Below are positions 1 to 11,886 of a DNA stretch of 64,000 bases, one piece after another. Made by a program: the position numbers and the translations under genes. The notes below the pieces were generated by a model. It had not been told where the DNA came from and did no database searches. It worked only from the letters and a program-made list of their open reading frames with translations. This DNA is from Aphrocallistes beatrix (lineage: Eukaryota; Porifera; Hexactinellida; Sceptrulophora; Aphrocallistidae), in contig OY725505.1 in NCBI GenBank assembly GCA_963281255.1, positions 1,178,001 to 1,242,000 of the forward strand. The letters are read 5' to 3'. Within the stretch, counting starts at the first letter, position 1; each line of letters begins with the position of its first letter.

Positions 1-1009
1 TAATTTCACCAGGACTCTTTCCCCTTTGAAATAGTTCTATTATTGAGGTTTGCTCCTTCTCCATTACCAGAATGATGATAAAACCAGATGCCGTTACAAT
101 TTTTATATTGTCTTATAATATGTTTATTTAGAATTAAGTAATATAAAATTTCATGCCCCCAATTAGTGAGATATTCCATCGATTAGAATAGTTATTCTGC
201 ATCTTTCTTGAAATTTATACCGTTGGAATTTTTTTTTCCTCTGTTATAGCCTTTTTATTAGTAATGGGACCTTTTCAAAAAACGTCTGATATTTCTGTTT
301 TTCCGATTTTAACTGTTCTGTTTCAGAATGTGAGACTGTTATTTTTATTTGGGTAATAGTCCATTGTGTAAGCATTCATTCTTCAAACTATTATGCACAT
401 AGCATATACTACCTAATCTCGATGTAGCATTCGCGTCCATATTCCGAAATTTCTGTTTTTGGAGACAGAATCTTCGTATCCCAACTATCAAATTATAAAG
501 CCTCTCCCTTATAAGATTAACTATCTATTTTTAGTAAACACTGTTCGGAAGTTTTACGCACAACTTAGAGTGCTTACATAGATACGTAATTGCAATAGCT
601 CACTCAATGTGCGGGTTTGTAACTAAACAGCAAGTGAAAAATATCAGCTCGATTAGGACTAATAGTATGTTGGCCGATCTTTTGATACAGGCATAATATA
701 GAATAGAAAGTTCATCAAGACGATAGTTTAGCTATCTGTATCTTTAATAAAGTTCAAATGAAGCAAATTTTTGTTAACAATAGCACGCAACAATCTTCTC
801 TCCCCGCTTATATAAAGGTTATTGAATTTCACAAAATTATGATGGCAGCTCTCCAATCCTTGTTCCGAAAAGTAACGAGTCCTAAAAGTTGTTTCTCTAA
901 TGATTTGTTCATATTGACTGTGATGAGATAGTTGCGCAGATGTTAAAGAATAAAGTGTATCTTGGGAGTTTGTCTGGTAAGCTCTCTAACGCATTTCCTT
1001 TTTTGTCAA
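1..1009. other. Gene-less AT-rich stretch, probable spectrin intron
   Basis: I see no exon, RNA gene or clear repeat here. It is assigned to an intron of the spectrin gene because the spectrin exon at 6273 opens with the last base of a split codon, so a further exon must lie upstream, and none is visible between here and 6272. Confidence 0.5.
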
Positions 1010-1011
1010 TA

Positions 1012-2975
1012 CACTCGAACCTCTCTTATCCGGGCAGTGCCGGACCGGAGGGTGCCCGGATAACAGAATTTGCCCGGATATCGGAACTCCGGATAAGAGA
1101 GGTGCCCATAACTCAGAAATCAACTTGTTAGCAGTTTATAGTGTTAAAACTGTCAACTTGTATAATGGGTGAGTTTAAACAATATCTAGTGCCCGGAACT
1201 TAGAGGTTATCAAAATTTGAGTTCCGGATAAGAGAGGTGATTGTAAAATAGATATTCTATAAAGGAAAAGAAACTATTCCATTGCGATTGATTAATACAT
1301 TTTAAGCAGTATTTACCCCTGAATATATTACTAGATGTCGCAATTATCTTCCAAATTCATTATCAAAGTTCATTAAATAATATTACATGATAATGATTGC
1401 TGGAATTGTGGTTAATAACACAGGTCAACAAAAATTAACTTCACGATCTCATCAAGTATTACGTTGTCATTTTATAAGATACTTTTTACGCTGAATTCAA
1501 ATCTGCTTTCAGATTCCTTCTAGCACGTCTAGATTTTTCTAGCTACAAGTCATCGATTTTTTGGTATTTTCCTAAATTTCCCTGTATTTTGATAGTCATG
1601 GCTGTTTTTTATTTATCATAGATCAACTACTCACAAACTACGGAGAATATATATAATGTTAGAAGTGGAAAGATAAGCTAAGAAAACTAAATCTAAAGGT
1701 GTTGAGAGTATGACTTCCTTTTGTATATCTTGTTGGGATTATCTCTAAACAGCCTCCAACAGTAATCGGACATCATGCCCTCATTCCAGAAACCTTGGTA
1801 TCGGGTTTCCATTTGTTGTATATCCTGGTGGAATCTCTCACCCTGTTCATCACTTACAGCACAAGGTTCTCAGGAAAGAAATCAAGGTGAGAGTGCAAGA
1901 AGTGAAGCTTTAGCGACATACAGCAGCCCATCTTCTCATATGCGTTAAGCAAGGTTTCCACTCCTTCTCTATAATCCGACGACTTCTTGTTTCCTAAAAA
2001 ATTCTCACAAACCCATCTAAAAGAATTCCAAGCATTCAGTTCCAGTTCGGATAAAGTATCCTCAAAATCTGGATCTCTGAATACTTGTCTGATTTGTGGT
2101 CCTACAAAGACTCCCTCTTTTATCTTTGCCTCGCTTAAATTTGGAAATTTGCTCTCCAAATGCATCCTGTAATAATCCTGTAATGTCGAAAATCCTGTGC
2201 AAATCTTCCACTATTTCAGACTCGAAGTTGATTTGCTGTGGCTTAGGAATTGGGATTGGTAAGGAGATGTCGTGTGGAATTGGTCTGCGAGCAGATTCCA
2301 AGTCGGAGTAAACAATGGTATGCTTATTCTTGCTAGAAAATCCTGTAATGTCGATAAGACAGAAGTAACAATCATCATAGTGATTTTTATGTTCCCTCCA
2401 GACCATGGGAATAGCAAATGGCATTGAAAGTTTCCTTTTGTTTAATCAATCACGTAGTCCACTTGAACAAGAAGTGCATATCACATGTGGTGCCCATGAC
2501 TTGTCCTGGTCGCCAAGTGGACATCCGAAATACAATTCGTAGATATTCTTCAATTGATTCGTGAAAAAAAACACAAACGTAGCAAATATTGTCGGGATGA
2601 TTTGTACAAGCTCGATGCATGATTAGAATTTGATTTGCTTGAATTGAAATGAGTAAAGTTATTTATAGTCAAGATAATTGAAACAAAATACACATGTATA
2701 TATAGTAATTTAGTATCTATGTAACACGATATTATTGAAAAAATGAATATTTGACTTAGGAAAACTAGACGTGCTAGAGAAATTCTGATTGCAGGTTCGA
2801 ATTCAGCATTCCAAAGTATGCTAAGATAGTGGTATGTGATCTCTGATGAAAAATCTTGTTGTGTTGTGTAATTGACTTGAAAATAGGACAATGCATATTA
2901 ACTAAATGTCGAAAGGGCTGCCCGATTGAGAGAGGTGACCGGATATCGGAGGTCCGGTTAAGAGAGGTTCGAGTG
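1012..2975. mobile_element. TA-flanked DNA transposon with pogo-like inverted ends
   Basis: The left end reads CACTCGAACCTCTCTTATCC and the right end is its reverse complement (AGAGAGGTTCGAGTG), with TA on both sides at 1010-1011 and 2976-2977. Both ends continue with imperfect CCGGATATC-like matches. These ends resemble pogo/Tigger-type termini. The interior carries broken minus-strand coding sequence of a widespread transposon-linked protein. A deletion derivative of the same family lies at 49540-49692, where the interior sequence of 1360-1415 is joined directly to that of 2875-2975. The superfamily is inferred from the ends only. Confidence 0.75.
1690..2424 (-). pseudogene. Broken transposon-linked protein of unknown function
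   Basis: The minus strand holds two overlapping frames. The upstream one (2424-2062) includes HKNHYDDCYFCLIDITGF and a later run rich in proline and isoleucine. The downstream one (2165-1854) includes KEGVFVGPQIRQVF, NSFRWVCENFLGN and LKLHFLHSHLDFFPENL, and a third frame continues it with SDEQGERFHQDIQQMETRY and DYCWRLFRD down to about 1690. I recognise this combination from memory as a protein repeatedly annotated as uncharacterised in arthropod and cnidarian genomes, and here it sits inside an inverted-repeat element. The usual middle part is absent and the frames shift, so it is a broken, internally deleted copy. No enzymatic function can be assigned. Confidence 0.55.
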
Positions 2976-3136
2976 TATCTTGAAATTGATCTAGCTTTTG
3001 AATGACCGTTTTCTACCTCTTCAAGCATTCTATTGAATTCATTCTGCAATTTTTAATTGAAGTTTCCCAGTTTGCTTTCAGCCCTTTACTACATATAGAA
3101 TACACTAGTTTGGCCGTTGCTATTCAATAACTGGTA

Positions 3137-3372
3137 CCGTAAACTGGGGCGACTTTGGCCCTAAGAGGTGACTTTGTCCCACATTAGCAATTTTTATAAA
3201 ATATACTTAAACTTAGAAATATTGTGTTTTAAATACCTTTGGATATAGTCAGAGTTTCATTCAACATATTATCAATGTGTTTACATTGATTCATAAGTTT
3301 GAGTATATTTTAATAAAATTGCTATTGTGGGACAAAGTCACCTCTTAGGGCCAAAGTCGCCCCAGTTTACGG
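3137..3372. mobile_element. Palindromic MITE, TA-flanked
   Basis: The left end CCGTAAACTGGGGCGACTTT is matched by its exact reverse complement at the right end, with TA on each side (3135-3136 and 3373-3374). The inverted match extends through GTGACTTTGTCCCACA towards an AT-rich centre, so the 236-bp unit can fold almost end to end. There is no coding capacity. TA duplication and size fit a Tc1/mariner-type MITE. Confidence 0.85.
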
Positions 3373-3563
3373 TACGAGTGGTTGGAAAGATATCTAAATC
3401 GATCCTTGGCATGTTTTGAATCGGGTGCCTAAACCTCCAAAATTTTGTTGGATATACTCTCAACATGGTCCCATTTTCTCATAATGCCTTCTTCTTCAGA
3501 TGTCCAGCAGTAGGTGCAGTTTGGCAAGGATATTTGTAAGTACCCGTATATCAATATTATCAC

Positions 3564-4020
3564 CTAATGATCCGAGGTAAATACGTTCTCAAGCCTTGTC
3601 AAATCAATAGCAGTGAGTAGTTTTAGGATTTTAAGGAAATTATCCCTTGTTTCCAGAGCCTTCGTTGCAGCAACAACCAAGCACCCCTTTACACTGTCTT
3701 TGTACTGTAACTCATGTGTGAGCTGTAAAACTACTGTAAAACTACGATTCAAATGGTTTTCCCTAGCGCCCGTTAAAAAGACGTATCTTCAAAGTGTGCA
3801 TTTCAAATTCTGGAGAATTATCTCAACTGCTCTTTTACGTTATAACACCGCAACTACTTTTTCATCAATACCCTTTTTCTCCAGAAGCTCAACCGTATTT
3901 TTACCAAAGTTGACACGACTGCAAACGTGCCCAATCTTTTGGGGAGATAAACAATGTTTCGACCAGCAAACTCTTTTCATGGGTGGTGATTGGTTCACAA
4001 TTGCAATCTCACTAGGATAA
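3564..4020 (-). pseudogene. Unknown broken coding remnant
   Basis: Read from 4020 down to 3564, the minus strand gives one coherent frame interrupted by two stop codons, with phrases such as MKRVCWSKHCLSPQKIGHV, VNFGKNTVELLEKKGIDEKV and KGCLVVAATKALETRDNFL. The terminal 62 residues (3752-3564) are an uninterrupted ORF. Residue use looks protein-like (cysteine and lysine rich at the start, leucine rich near the end), unlike the random frames around it. I do not recognise the family. It could be part of another transposon or an old gene fragment in the spectrin intron. Confidence 0.35.
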
Positions 4021-4768
4021 TCAGAAATTAGACCTTTGGATTAATTCTGTTGAATTATTGGCCTAACCTACTTCACCAGTGTAGGTCTCACAAATTGTGC
4101 AACCAATTCCTGAGTATTTAGTCGTCACTTTGCGATGAATCGAATGTGAACCCAATGATGCCAATTTGGGAACGTGACCTTTCAAAATTCGATTTCATAT
4201 GCATCGTTTACTGCTTCGATTAGCTTCTCGCTTAAATTACTTGAATTGTCACCAGTTTAATAAGTAGTATGTGCATACTATTTTGCAGAGTGAATCCTTA
4301 TGCATTAGAATATAACTTCAATTGAAAAAACAGCCTCAACTTTGAACCAAAACGGTTAAAAAATCGGACTTTTTTCAAATGGTCGCTTAATTGATAAAAA
4401 GGACATAACAAATGCAAATAATTTTTTTCTAACGATTGAAATTTCAAATAAGATGCAGAAATAGCTGTCCTAAAAGATGGAATACCTCATAATTGGACCA
4501 TCAAAAGACCACGGTTTCGTGTTTACGAATAAAGGGACAATGCATGTTTCACAATTTAAGAATCTGAAATTATCATGTAACATGCCTTAAATATACTAAG
4601 ACGTGTTCCGTCTTAATTTTACCTTGATTTTGATTGTTATTAATCCTATAGATCACTTCCTATCTCTGAAAATTGAGAAGTATATATCTAAAATACTAAT
4701 TTTCAAATTCTTTAAATGCTGATGATTACTTTCGAATTGCATGATTAGTTAACTCTTCTTTTAACATA
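4021..4768. other. Gene-less stretch, spectrin intron
   Basis: AT-rich sequence with no ORF of note and no repeat end that I can identify. Confidence 0.4.
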
Positions 4769-4770
4769 TA

Positions 4771-6090
4771 CAGTCCCGGAAAAAGTCTGGAATATTGTAT
4801 GTAAAATATGAACATTCTAGTTTTATCAAAAATAACAATTTTTGTTATTGCACAATATTTTGAATCAATTTAATGCAATGATAATCTAGAGTATACTCTT
4901 TCTATAACAGGAAAAGTATGAAATGTTTAATTAAAATATATTAATGCATAGCCTACTATAATAAGGCCTCAGGGTAACTTGCGAATTTGGCACTAGGGAT
5001 GCAGCAGAAAATGGTTGAAGAAATACATGAGCTGCCTTAAATCATTAACAAAGCACAATAGAGCTTAGGAATGTATTACCAGCATATATAAATATGGTGT
5101 CAAAGCACCCATATCCGTTGTTAAAATTTAGGTTAGTCATCAAATGATTGCGCAACAGACTATATTTAGGTTAATTTTAGTGATTTTCAGAGGTTGTTTA
5201 AGGGCACTTCTAAGTGTTTTTATTATAAAGTTTTTCGCATAGAACTGAGAAGTGAATGTGTTAATACTAAAAATTTGGAATTTTTTCATGGAATGTTCTT
5301 ACATTCCAGTGTTGCTATGGAAACGTGTTTTGGTCAGTTGGGGCTATATCTTGAAAACAGAGATAGCTAGACATTCAAATTTAATCCCATTTGATAGCAA
5401 ATAGGCCACTTCCTATTAAGCTATAATACAATTTCTATTTCTTAATTCAATAATTTACGAGTTATTAGACAATTTATCATATTGGTCACATTTGGTAATT
5501 TGTCGAATATCTCGTAAACCATTGAATTTAGACACAGAAATTGTATTATAGCTAAATAGGAAGTAACCTATTTGCTATCAAATGGGATTATATTTGAAAG
5601 TTTTGCTGTCGCTGTTTTCAAGATTTAGCCCCAACTGACCAAAACACGTTTCCATAGCAACACTGGAATGTAAGAACATTCCATAAAAAAATTCCAAATT
5701 TTTAGTATTTAACACATTCACTTCTCAGTTCAATGCGAAAAACTTTATAATAAAAACACTTAGAAGTGCCTTTAAACGACCTCTGAAAATCACTAAATTT
5801 GACACAAATATAACCTGTTGCGCAATCATTTGATGACTAATCTAAATTTTAACAACGGATATGGGTGCTTTGATACCATATTTCTATATGCGGTAATACA
5901 TTCCTAAGCTCTATTGTGCTTTGTTAATGATTTAAGGCAGCTCATGTATTTCTTCATTCATCTTCTACCGCATCCCTGGTTAAATTACTCTTAGTCCTTA
6001 TATAGAGTAGGCTATGATCAATGTTTATTACCGGGTAAATTCAAAAAAATTGGATAATACTAAAATATTCCAGACTTTTTGCCGGGACTG
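4771..6090. mobile_element. TA-flanked Tc1/mariner-type MITE split by a foldback element
   Basis: The left end CAGTCCCGGAAAAAGTCTGG and the right end CCAGACTTTTTGCCGGGACTG are inverted repeats, flanked by TA at 4769-4770 and 6091-6092. No transposase is present. Without the hairpin element inserted at 4947-6016 the unit would be only about 240 bp, so this is a short MITE that later received a larger insertion. Confidence 0.85.
4947..6016. mobile_element. Foldback (long hairpin) element, CATAGCC family
   Basis: Termini are CATAGCCTACT and its complement AGTAGGCTATG. Flanking heptamers ATTAATG (4940-4946) and ATCAATG (6017-6023) look like a 7-bp target duplication with one change. Nearly the whole unit is two inverted arms of about 0.5 kb meeting near 5480, for example CATTCCAGTGTTGCTATGGA at about 5303 and its complement near 5660. 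There is no ORF. It is nested inside the MITE at 4771-6090. The same terminal sequence recurs at 8733, 10109, 15270, 26229, 42876, 59270 and 63442. Confidence 0.85.
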
Positions 6091-6272
6091 TACGTAGAAT
6101 CTTTCGACCTTTAGCAGCATTTATATTTTTTACTCTAGCAACATTTATTTTTATTTACCCTTTTTATTTATTTGCCCTATTACGTATATTTTGCTTTGTT
6201 GCCCAAATCATTATGATTGTATATTTTATATGTAGTTGATGAAACATTTAATTATTCATTTTTAATACTTAG

Positions 6273-6804
6273 ATTTGGAAAACTTCAAGAAACCTTCAAA
6301 CAATGCAGTTTTGTACTCAATCAGCAATGTATAATCACAGAATATTTGAGGAAATTAGGTCAAGAAGACACATGGTTAATCGAGAATGTGCTTTCTGCAA
6401 GTGTTGAAGATTATGGAAAAGATCTAATTGGTGTCCAGAGATTAATTAAGAAACAACAAAGAAGTGATATCGAATTAAAATCCCGGCATAATGGAATTAT
6501 CAATATCCTTAAAAATGGCAAGAATATCCTTCCACCAAATTTTCCTAAGAATTTAAGAATAGATTTAGAAGAAAAATCCAAACAAGTTGAACAAAATCTT
6601 TTTGAAATTAAGGCAGTATATTCCAAAAGAGCAAAGCTCTTGTCAGAATCTGAATCGTATCAGATCTTTTCTGCAAATGTTGAGGAAGAAGATATTTGGT
6701 TAGATGAGAGATTAACAGCTGTACAAGTTCAGAGTTCTACTGAGGCTATATCTGAAATTAATCAAATTCTATGCAAGCTTGAAGCTTATAGTTCTGATTT
6801 TACG
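6273..6804 (+). CDS. Alpha-spectrin, penultimate coding exon (spectrin repeats)
   Basis: This exon encodes part of the last triple-helical repeats of alpha-spectrin, the membrane-skeleton protein that pairs with beta-spectrin. It is bounded by an acceptor (CTTAG before 6273) and a donor (GTAGGT at 6805). It starts with the third base of a split codon and ends on a codon boundary. Recognisable family landmarks in order are EDYGKDLIGVQRLIKKQ, then SESESYQIFSANVEEEDIWL, which parallels EYQQFVANVEEEEAWI in animal alpha-spectrins, and the end SSDFT, which parallels ETDFT. The earlier in-frame residues of the open frame are intronic. The conserved SEDYGDTLAAI-type linker after the VEEED helix is replaced by VQSSTEAISEI, so the copy is unusually diverged. 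The gene continues upstream outside the window. Confidence 0.9.
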
Positions 6805-6974
6805 GTAGGTTATATTTAGTTTTTTAAAAAGATACATGTAATGATGAACTATTACATGTTTATCATCTCAAAATATTCATGTAAAATGTTCATGTACAGT
6901 TGTCATAATTATGAGTTTAAGTTGTAACAGATTATGTTGTAATCTCATATCAAAACCTAAAGTCAAAGTCAGAA

Positions 6975-7215
6975 TTTGATTATCACTTTTTTTATGACGT
7001 CATCATTACGCATCAAAATTTCAAAAATTGACAAATTTGGTGATTTTTCGTGCGATATATATCGATTATTACAGTTGGACAGACGTATTTAGCGATGTTA
7101 TCTCCCTTATAAATAATCAATGTGACCCCCAGGCGCCCGCATGGCGGCACAGGCGGATACAAAGTGTCTGCCAGCCGCGCAGCGCAAACAAGCGAAGTGC
7201 GCTTGTCTATTATTA
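6975..7215 (-). repeat. GC-stem-loop repeat (27-bp TIR family), truncated copy
   Basis: On the minus strand it runs from the AAGCGCACTTCGCTTG-like segment near 7205 through a GTGTCCGCC-like hairpin and GATAACATCGCTAAATACGT to the TGACGTCAT segment near 7000. It lacks the inverted-repeat ends that complete copies carry (see 55856-56463). Confidence 0.7.
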
Positions 7216-7504
7216 TAATCAGGTCCATGACGATTATATTCCACTTGGGTTCGAAAGAATACCTAAGAAAATGAAATTAGATTTTAAAACAATTCCCAAT
7301 GTATATTTGGATCTGGTGACGTTCTAATATTTTCAAAAATTCCCTGGAACAGGAATTTTCACTTTCTAAAACTGGATTTTGATAAAGGTATGCCTAAGGT
7401 TCTAAGGTTCTGCAACAAATTTTGCTGATGTATTAGACTAGCACAGTTCTAGCACTCGATGCTTCCTTTTAACAGTGCTTTCTATCCTTTTTTATTGTAT
7501 TAAT

Positions 7505-7660
7505 CAGGGCCGGATTAAGGTTGCGCGGGGCCCATAGTACTGGCCTCGGGAAAACCATGTCGTTACTAAAAGCTTGTATTGTGCCTAGCAGATGGCCGGA
7601 CCAGGCGGACCGGGTGCTACGCCTATGATATATAATATAAGGTAATAACACTTTATAGTG
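7505..7660. mobile_element. Isolated hAT-type terminus
   Basis: CAGGGCCGGATTAAGG at 7505 followed by a GCGGGGCCC stretch resembles a hAT terminal repeat, and closely resembles the end of the hAT element that terminates at 25155 (CAGTGCCGGATTAAG on the minus strand). No transposase or second end is found, so this is a fragment. The inner limit given is approximate. Confidence 0.45.
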
Positions 7661-7692
7661 TGAAAGTTACTAATCTCAATCTTTAGTCATTT

Positions 7693-7761
7693 ATTCTGAA
7701 TTAAATATAGTAGTCTCGTATTAATACTATTAATACGAGACTACTATATTTAATTCAGAAT
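7693..7761. repeat. Perfect 69-bp palindrome
   Basis: Two 34-base arms (left arm begins ATTCTGAATTAAATATAGTA) are exact reverse complements around a single central base. There is no known transposon end beside it. Confidence 0.9.
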
Positions 7762-7802
7762 GAAAGTAGAATTTTTATCGGAAATGTGAATTTATATTAC
7801 TA

Positions 7803-8367
7803 CAGCCCTCTGTATATAAGACCTACCATCAAATTACATAATGTGACTAAAGTGATAAAATGTCTTTAACTCGTACACCATTGGATCTAGACGTGGAACT
7901 ATTTTATCGCTTTATAGGAAGTAGTCTATTGGCTATCAAATGAGATCAAATTTGAATGCATGGTTATTGCGGTTTTAAAGATATGACCTCAACTGAGTAA
8001 AATGCGTTTCCATTGCAACGCTGGATTGTAGCAACATTTCATGAAAAATTTTTACTTTTATCACAGCTCAGTTATATGCGAAAAAATTATATTAAAAACA
8101 CTAAGAAGTGTCCTTAATCGGTTATGGAAATCAGTAAATTCGTTATAAATATAGCCTATTGCGCAATCAAATGATTACTAATATAAATTTTAACAACAGA
8201 TATGGGTACTTTAACACCATATTTATATATGCTGGTAATACTACATTCCGAAGCTTATTCTGCGTTGTAAATGATTTTAGGCAGATCATGTATTAGTTTA
8301 ACCATCTTCTACCGCATCCATGGTCATTTTTGAGATTTAGATTGCTGACCTTGAGTACAGAGGGCAA
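7803..8367. mobile_element. Foldback-family variant with CAGCCCTCTGTA ends
   Basis: The left end CAGCCCTCTGTATATAAGAC and the right end TACAGAGGGCAATG are inverted. The interior (gcaacgctgg, tgcgcaatca, accgcatcca segments) is homologous to arms of the CATAGCC foldback family, but only one arm is long. It looks like a diverged or deleted relative. The ends are approximate to a few bases. Confidence 0.5.
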
Positions 8368-8732
8368 TGACAAAGTATTTTTCCAAAGGAGCTATTAAAT
8401 TTTTGTACTCTGATTAGTACTAATCATAAAGTATGTACAAGTAATTAGATGACTGTTTTTTGTTTAAGTAGTGGTGGTATTATAATTTTGGTTCTGTCGA
8501 CTAATAAAATCTTCTCAAAATATATCATTATCCTTTATTATTTCGTAATTTAAAAGTAAATTTCTAGATACTATTTTATACTTTCAAGATGGCGAATAGT
8601 AGTGAAATTTTAAATGTAAAAATAATTTGTAACGAGCTTGTATACTTTAATATGCAGAATATTTGAAAGTTTACTTCTTATCAAAATTAACTTCTAATTA
8701 TGTTCCATTCTATTGTCTAATGTACCTTTATT

Positions 8733-9640
8733 CATAGCCTACTCTAATAATGCCTCACAGTAAAATAACCAAGGATGCGGTAATAGCCGAATAGATTAAT
8801 ACACGATTAGCCTAAAATCGTCAACCATGTAGGATAGGCATTAAGAATGTATTACCAGCATATATAAACATGGCATCAAATAACATATATCCGTTGTCAA
8901 AATTTCGATTAGTCATCATATCATTGCGCAACAGGTCATTTTAAGCACGATTTTGGCAATTTTCTAAGCTGTTTTAAGTCAACTTCTAAATGTTATTAAG
9001 GTAGAATTTTTGTGTAGAACCAAGATTAGTACGAGTTGATTTGAAAAATTTAGAATTTTTCAATGGAATGTTGCTACGTTCCTGCGTTGCTATGGTAAAG
9101 CATTTTGGTCAGTTTGGGCCATTTCGTGCAAACTGTAGTAGCTAGATCTTCAAATTTGATCGTGTTTGATAGGCAATTGGATACTTCCTATTAGGTAATA
9201 ATACAATTTAAACTTTTAAATTCACAGACTATAGAGTTATGCGACAATTTAGTGTTTTGGTCACATTCTTAAAATCAACCCATAACTCAGTTCAAGTTGT
9301 ATTATTACCTAATAAGAAGTAGGCCATTGTCTATCAAACACGATCGAATTTGAAGATCTAGCTACTACAGTTTGCACGAAATGGCCCAAACTAACCAACA
9401 TGCTTTACCATAGCAACGCAGGAATGTAACAACATTCCATTGAAAAACTTTTCAAATCAACTCGTACTAATCTTGGTTCTACACAAAAATCACACCTTAA
9501 TACCATTTAGAAATAGGGTTAAAACTGCTTAGAAAATCGCTAAAATTGTCTTTAGAATGACCTGTTGCGCAATGATATGATGACTCATCGAAATTTTTCC
9601 AACGGATATATGTACTTTGATACCATGTTTATATATGTTT
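8733..9640. mobile_element. Foldback element, CATAGCC family, right end missing
   Basis: It opens with CATAGCCTACTCTAATAATG and contains two inverted arms meeting near 9250, for example TGTTGCGCAATGATATGATG near 9565 against its complement near 8920. It stops at GTTTATATATG without the AGTAGGCTATG terminus, so it is truncated. It is closer to the copy at 59270 (same CTAATAATGCCTCACAG start) than to the copy at 4947. Confidence 0.75.
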
Positions 9641-9977
9641 AGATATAAGCATCATAATTATATACTACACTTGTTTGAATCGTTACAACCAATTTACGTT
9701 TATACTCTTTAGTTTTATTTAGATTTATACAATCAACATACAGGGCCAGTACCACTGGTCCTGGTGGTATGGTTTTTGCTGGACCACATTTCAAAAATGG
9801 CCCAGGTTTGTCATGGTATACCTGACAACTTTTTGATGGTAGTCCGGTTAGTTATGTAAAAGCGGACCACTTCTAAAACCATGGCGCCGGCGCTGGCATC
9901 TATAAATATTTCCTTCAACCTCATGTTTTACTATATGGTACATCAATTTTGGTTATCGAGGTTAATAACGTAATATA

Positions 9978-11886
9978 TACCAGCACGCTTCGCGTTATTG
10001 CGCTGCGCGGCTGGTGGACACTTTGTGTCCGCCAGAAGCGTCTTTTGGACGCATATACATTGATTAATTATAAGGTAGAAAACATCTCTAAATACGTGTA
10101 CATCAGACCATAGCCTACTATGTTGGTACATTCCAGTGTTGCAATGGAAACGTGTTTTGGTCAGTTTGGGTCATATCTTGAAAACCACAAGAGCTAGACA
10201 TTTAAATGTAGTTCCATTTGATTGGAAATATATTACTTCCTATTAAGTGATAATATAATTTCAACCTCTAAATTCAAAGGTTTATGAGATAATCGACAAA
10301 TTATCAAATGTGACCAATATGGTACATTGTCGAATATCTCATAAACTATTGAATTTAGAGGTCGAAATTATATTATCACTTAATAGGAAGTAGTATATTC
10401 GCTATCAAATGGAATTACATTTGAATGTGTAGCCATTGCAGTTTTCAAGATATAACGCCAACTGACCAAAACACGTTTCCATAGCAACACTGGAATGTAC
10501 CAACAATCCATGAAAAAATTCCAAAATTTTCGTATTAACCCATTCATATCTCAGTTCTATGCGAAAAATTTTGCAGTAAAACACTTAGAAGTGCCCCTAA
10601 ACGGCCTCTGAAAATCACAAAATTTGTCACAAATATAACCTATTGCCAACCATATGGTGACTAATCAAATTTTTATCAATGGATATGGGTACTTTGACAC
10701 CATATTTATATATGCTGATACATAGCCTACTGTATATAAGGCCTCACAGTAACTTGCGGATTTGGGACTAGGGATGCGGAGGAAGACCGTTGAACCAATA
10801 CATGAGCTGCCTTAAATCATTTACAAAGCACAATAGAGCTTAGGAATGTATTATCAGCATATATTAATATGGTGTCAAAGCACCCATATCCGTTGTTAAA
10901 AATTTGATTAGTCACATAGGTTATATTTGTGACAAATTTTGTGATTTTTTGAGGCCGTTTAGGGCCACTTCTAAGTGTTTTTATTGTAAACTTTTCGCAT
11001 AGAACTGAGATGTGAATGGGTTAATACGAAAAATTTGGAATTTTTTCATGGAATGTTGGTACATTCCAGTGTTGCTATGGAAACGTGTTTGGTCAGTTGG
11101 CGTTATATCTAGAAAACTGCAATGGCTACACATTCAAATGTATTTCCATTTGATAGCGAATATACTACTTCCTATTAAGTGATAATATAATTTCGACCTC
11201 TAAATTCAATAGTTTGAGATATTCGACAATGTACCATATTGGTCACATTTGATAATTTGTCGAATATCTCATAAACTATTAAATTTAGAGGTCGAAATTA
11301 TATTATCACTTAATAGGAAGTAGTATATTCGCTATCAAATGGAATTACATTTGAATGTATAGCTATTGCAGTTTTCAAGATATAACGCCAACTAACCAAA
11401 ACACGTTTCAATAGCAACACTGGAATGTACCAACATTCCATGAAAAAATTCCAAATTTTTCGTATTAACCCATTCACATCTCAGTTCTATGCGATAAACT
11501 TTACAATAAAAACACTTAGAAGTGCCCCTAAACGGCTTCTGAAAATCACAAAATTTGTCACAAATATAATCTATTGCGCAACCATATGGTGACTAATCAA
11601 ATTTTTAACAACGGATATGAGTGCTTTGACACCATATTTATATATGCTGATAATACATTCCTAAGCTCTATTGTGCTTTGTAAATGATTTAAGGCAGCTC
11701 ATGCATTAGTTCAACGATCTTCCTCCGCATCCATCCACAATCAGTTGTGAGACCTTATGTATAGTAGGCTATGATCAGACCTTTACGGTTATACTCGATA
11801 TCACTGGAAAAATCACAAAATTTGTCAATTTCACTTGCGTAATGTTAACGTCACAACAAAGTGATGAGATGTCTTTTGATGAGAGT
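9978..11886 (+). repeat. GC-stem-loop repeat copy split by a foldback element
   Basis: The segment 9978-10108 (TTGCGCTGCGCGGCTGG, GACACTTTGTGTC hairpin, CATCTCTAAATACGTG) continues after the insertion at 11774-11886 (CTCGATATCACTGGAAAAATC and so on), which is the normal order of the family. The interruption is exactly at the family's GTCTGTCC-like position (here ATCAGACC). Confidence 0.7.
10109..11773. mobile_element. Foldback element, CATAGCC family, complex copy with 7-bp duplication
   Basis: The ends CATAGCCTACT and AGTAGGCTATG are flanked by a perfect 7-bp duplication ATCAGAC (10102-10108 and 11774-11780). Inside there is a second CATAGCCTACT start near 10732, so a partial copy (10109 to about 10730, itself a hairpin centred near 10290) abuts a full hairpin centred near 11250. 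The duplication brackets the whole, so the pair either moved as a unit or was rearranged after landing. There is no ORF. Confidence 0.85.

Noticed and set aside
6217-6272. N-terminal residues of the open frame before the spectrin exon
   Set aside because: They have no similarity to spectrin, and an AG acceptor at 6271-6272 with a T-rich run marks the exon start; the split codon fits an arginine in the family order.
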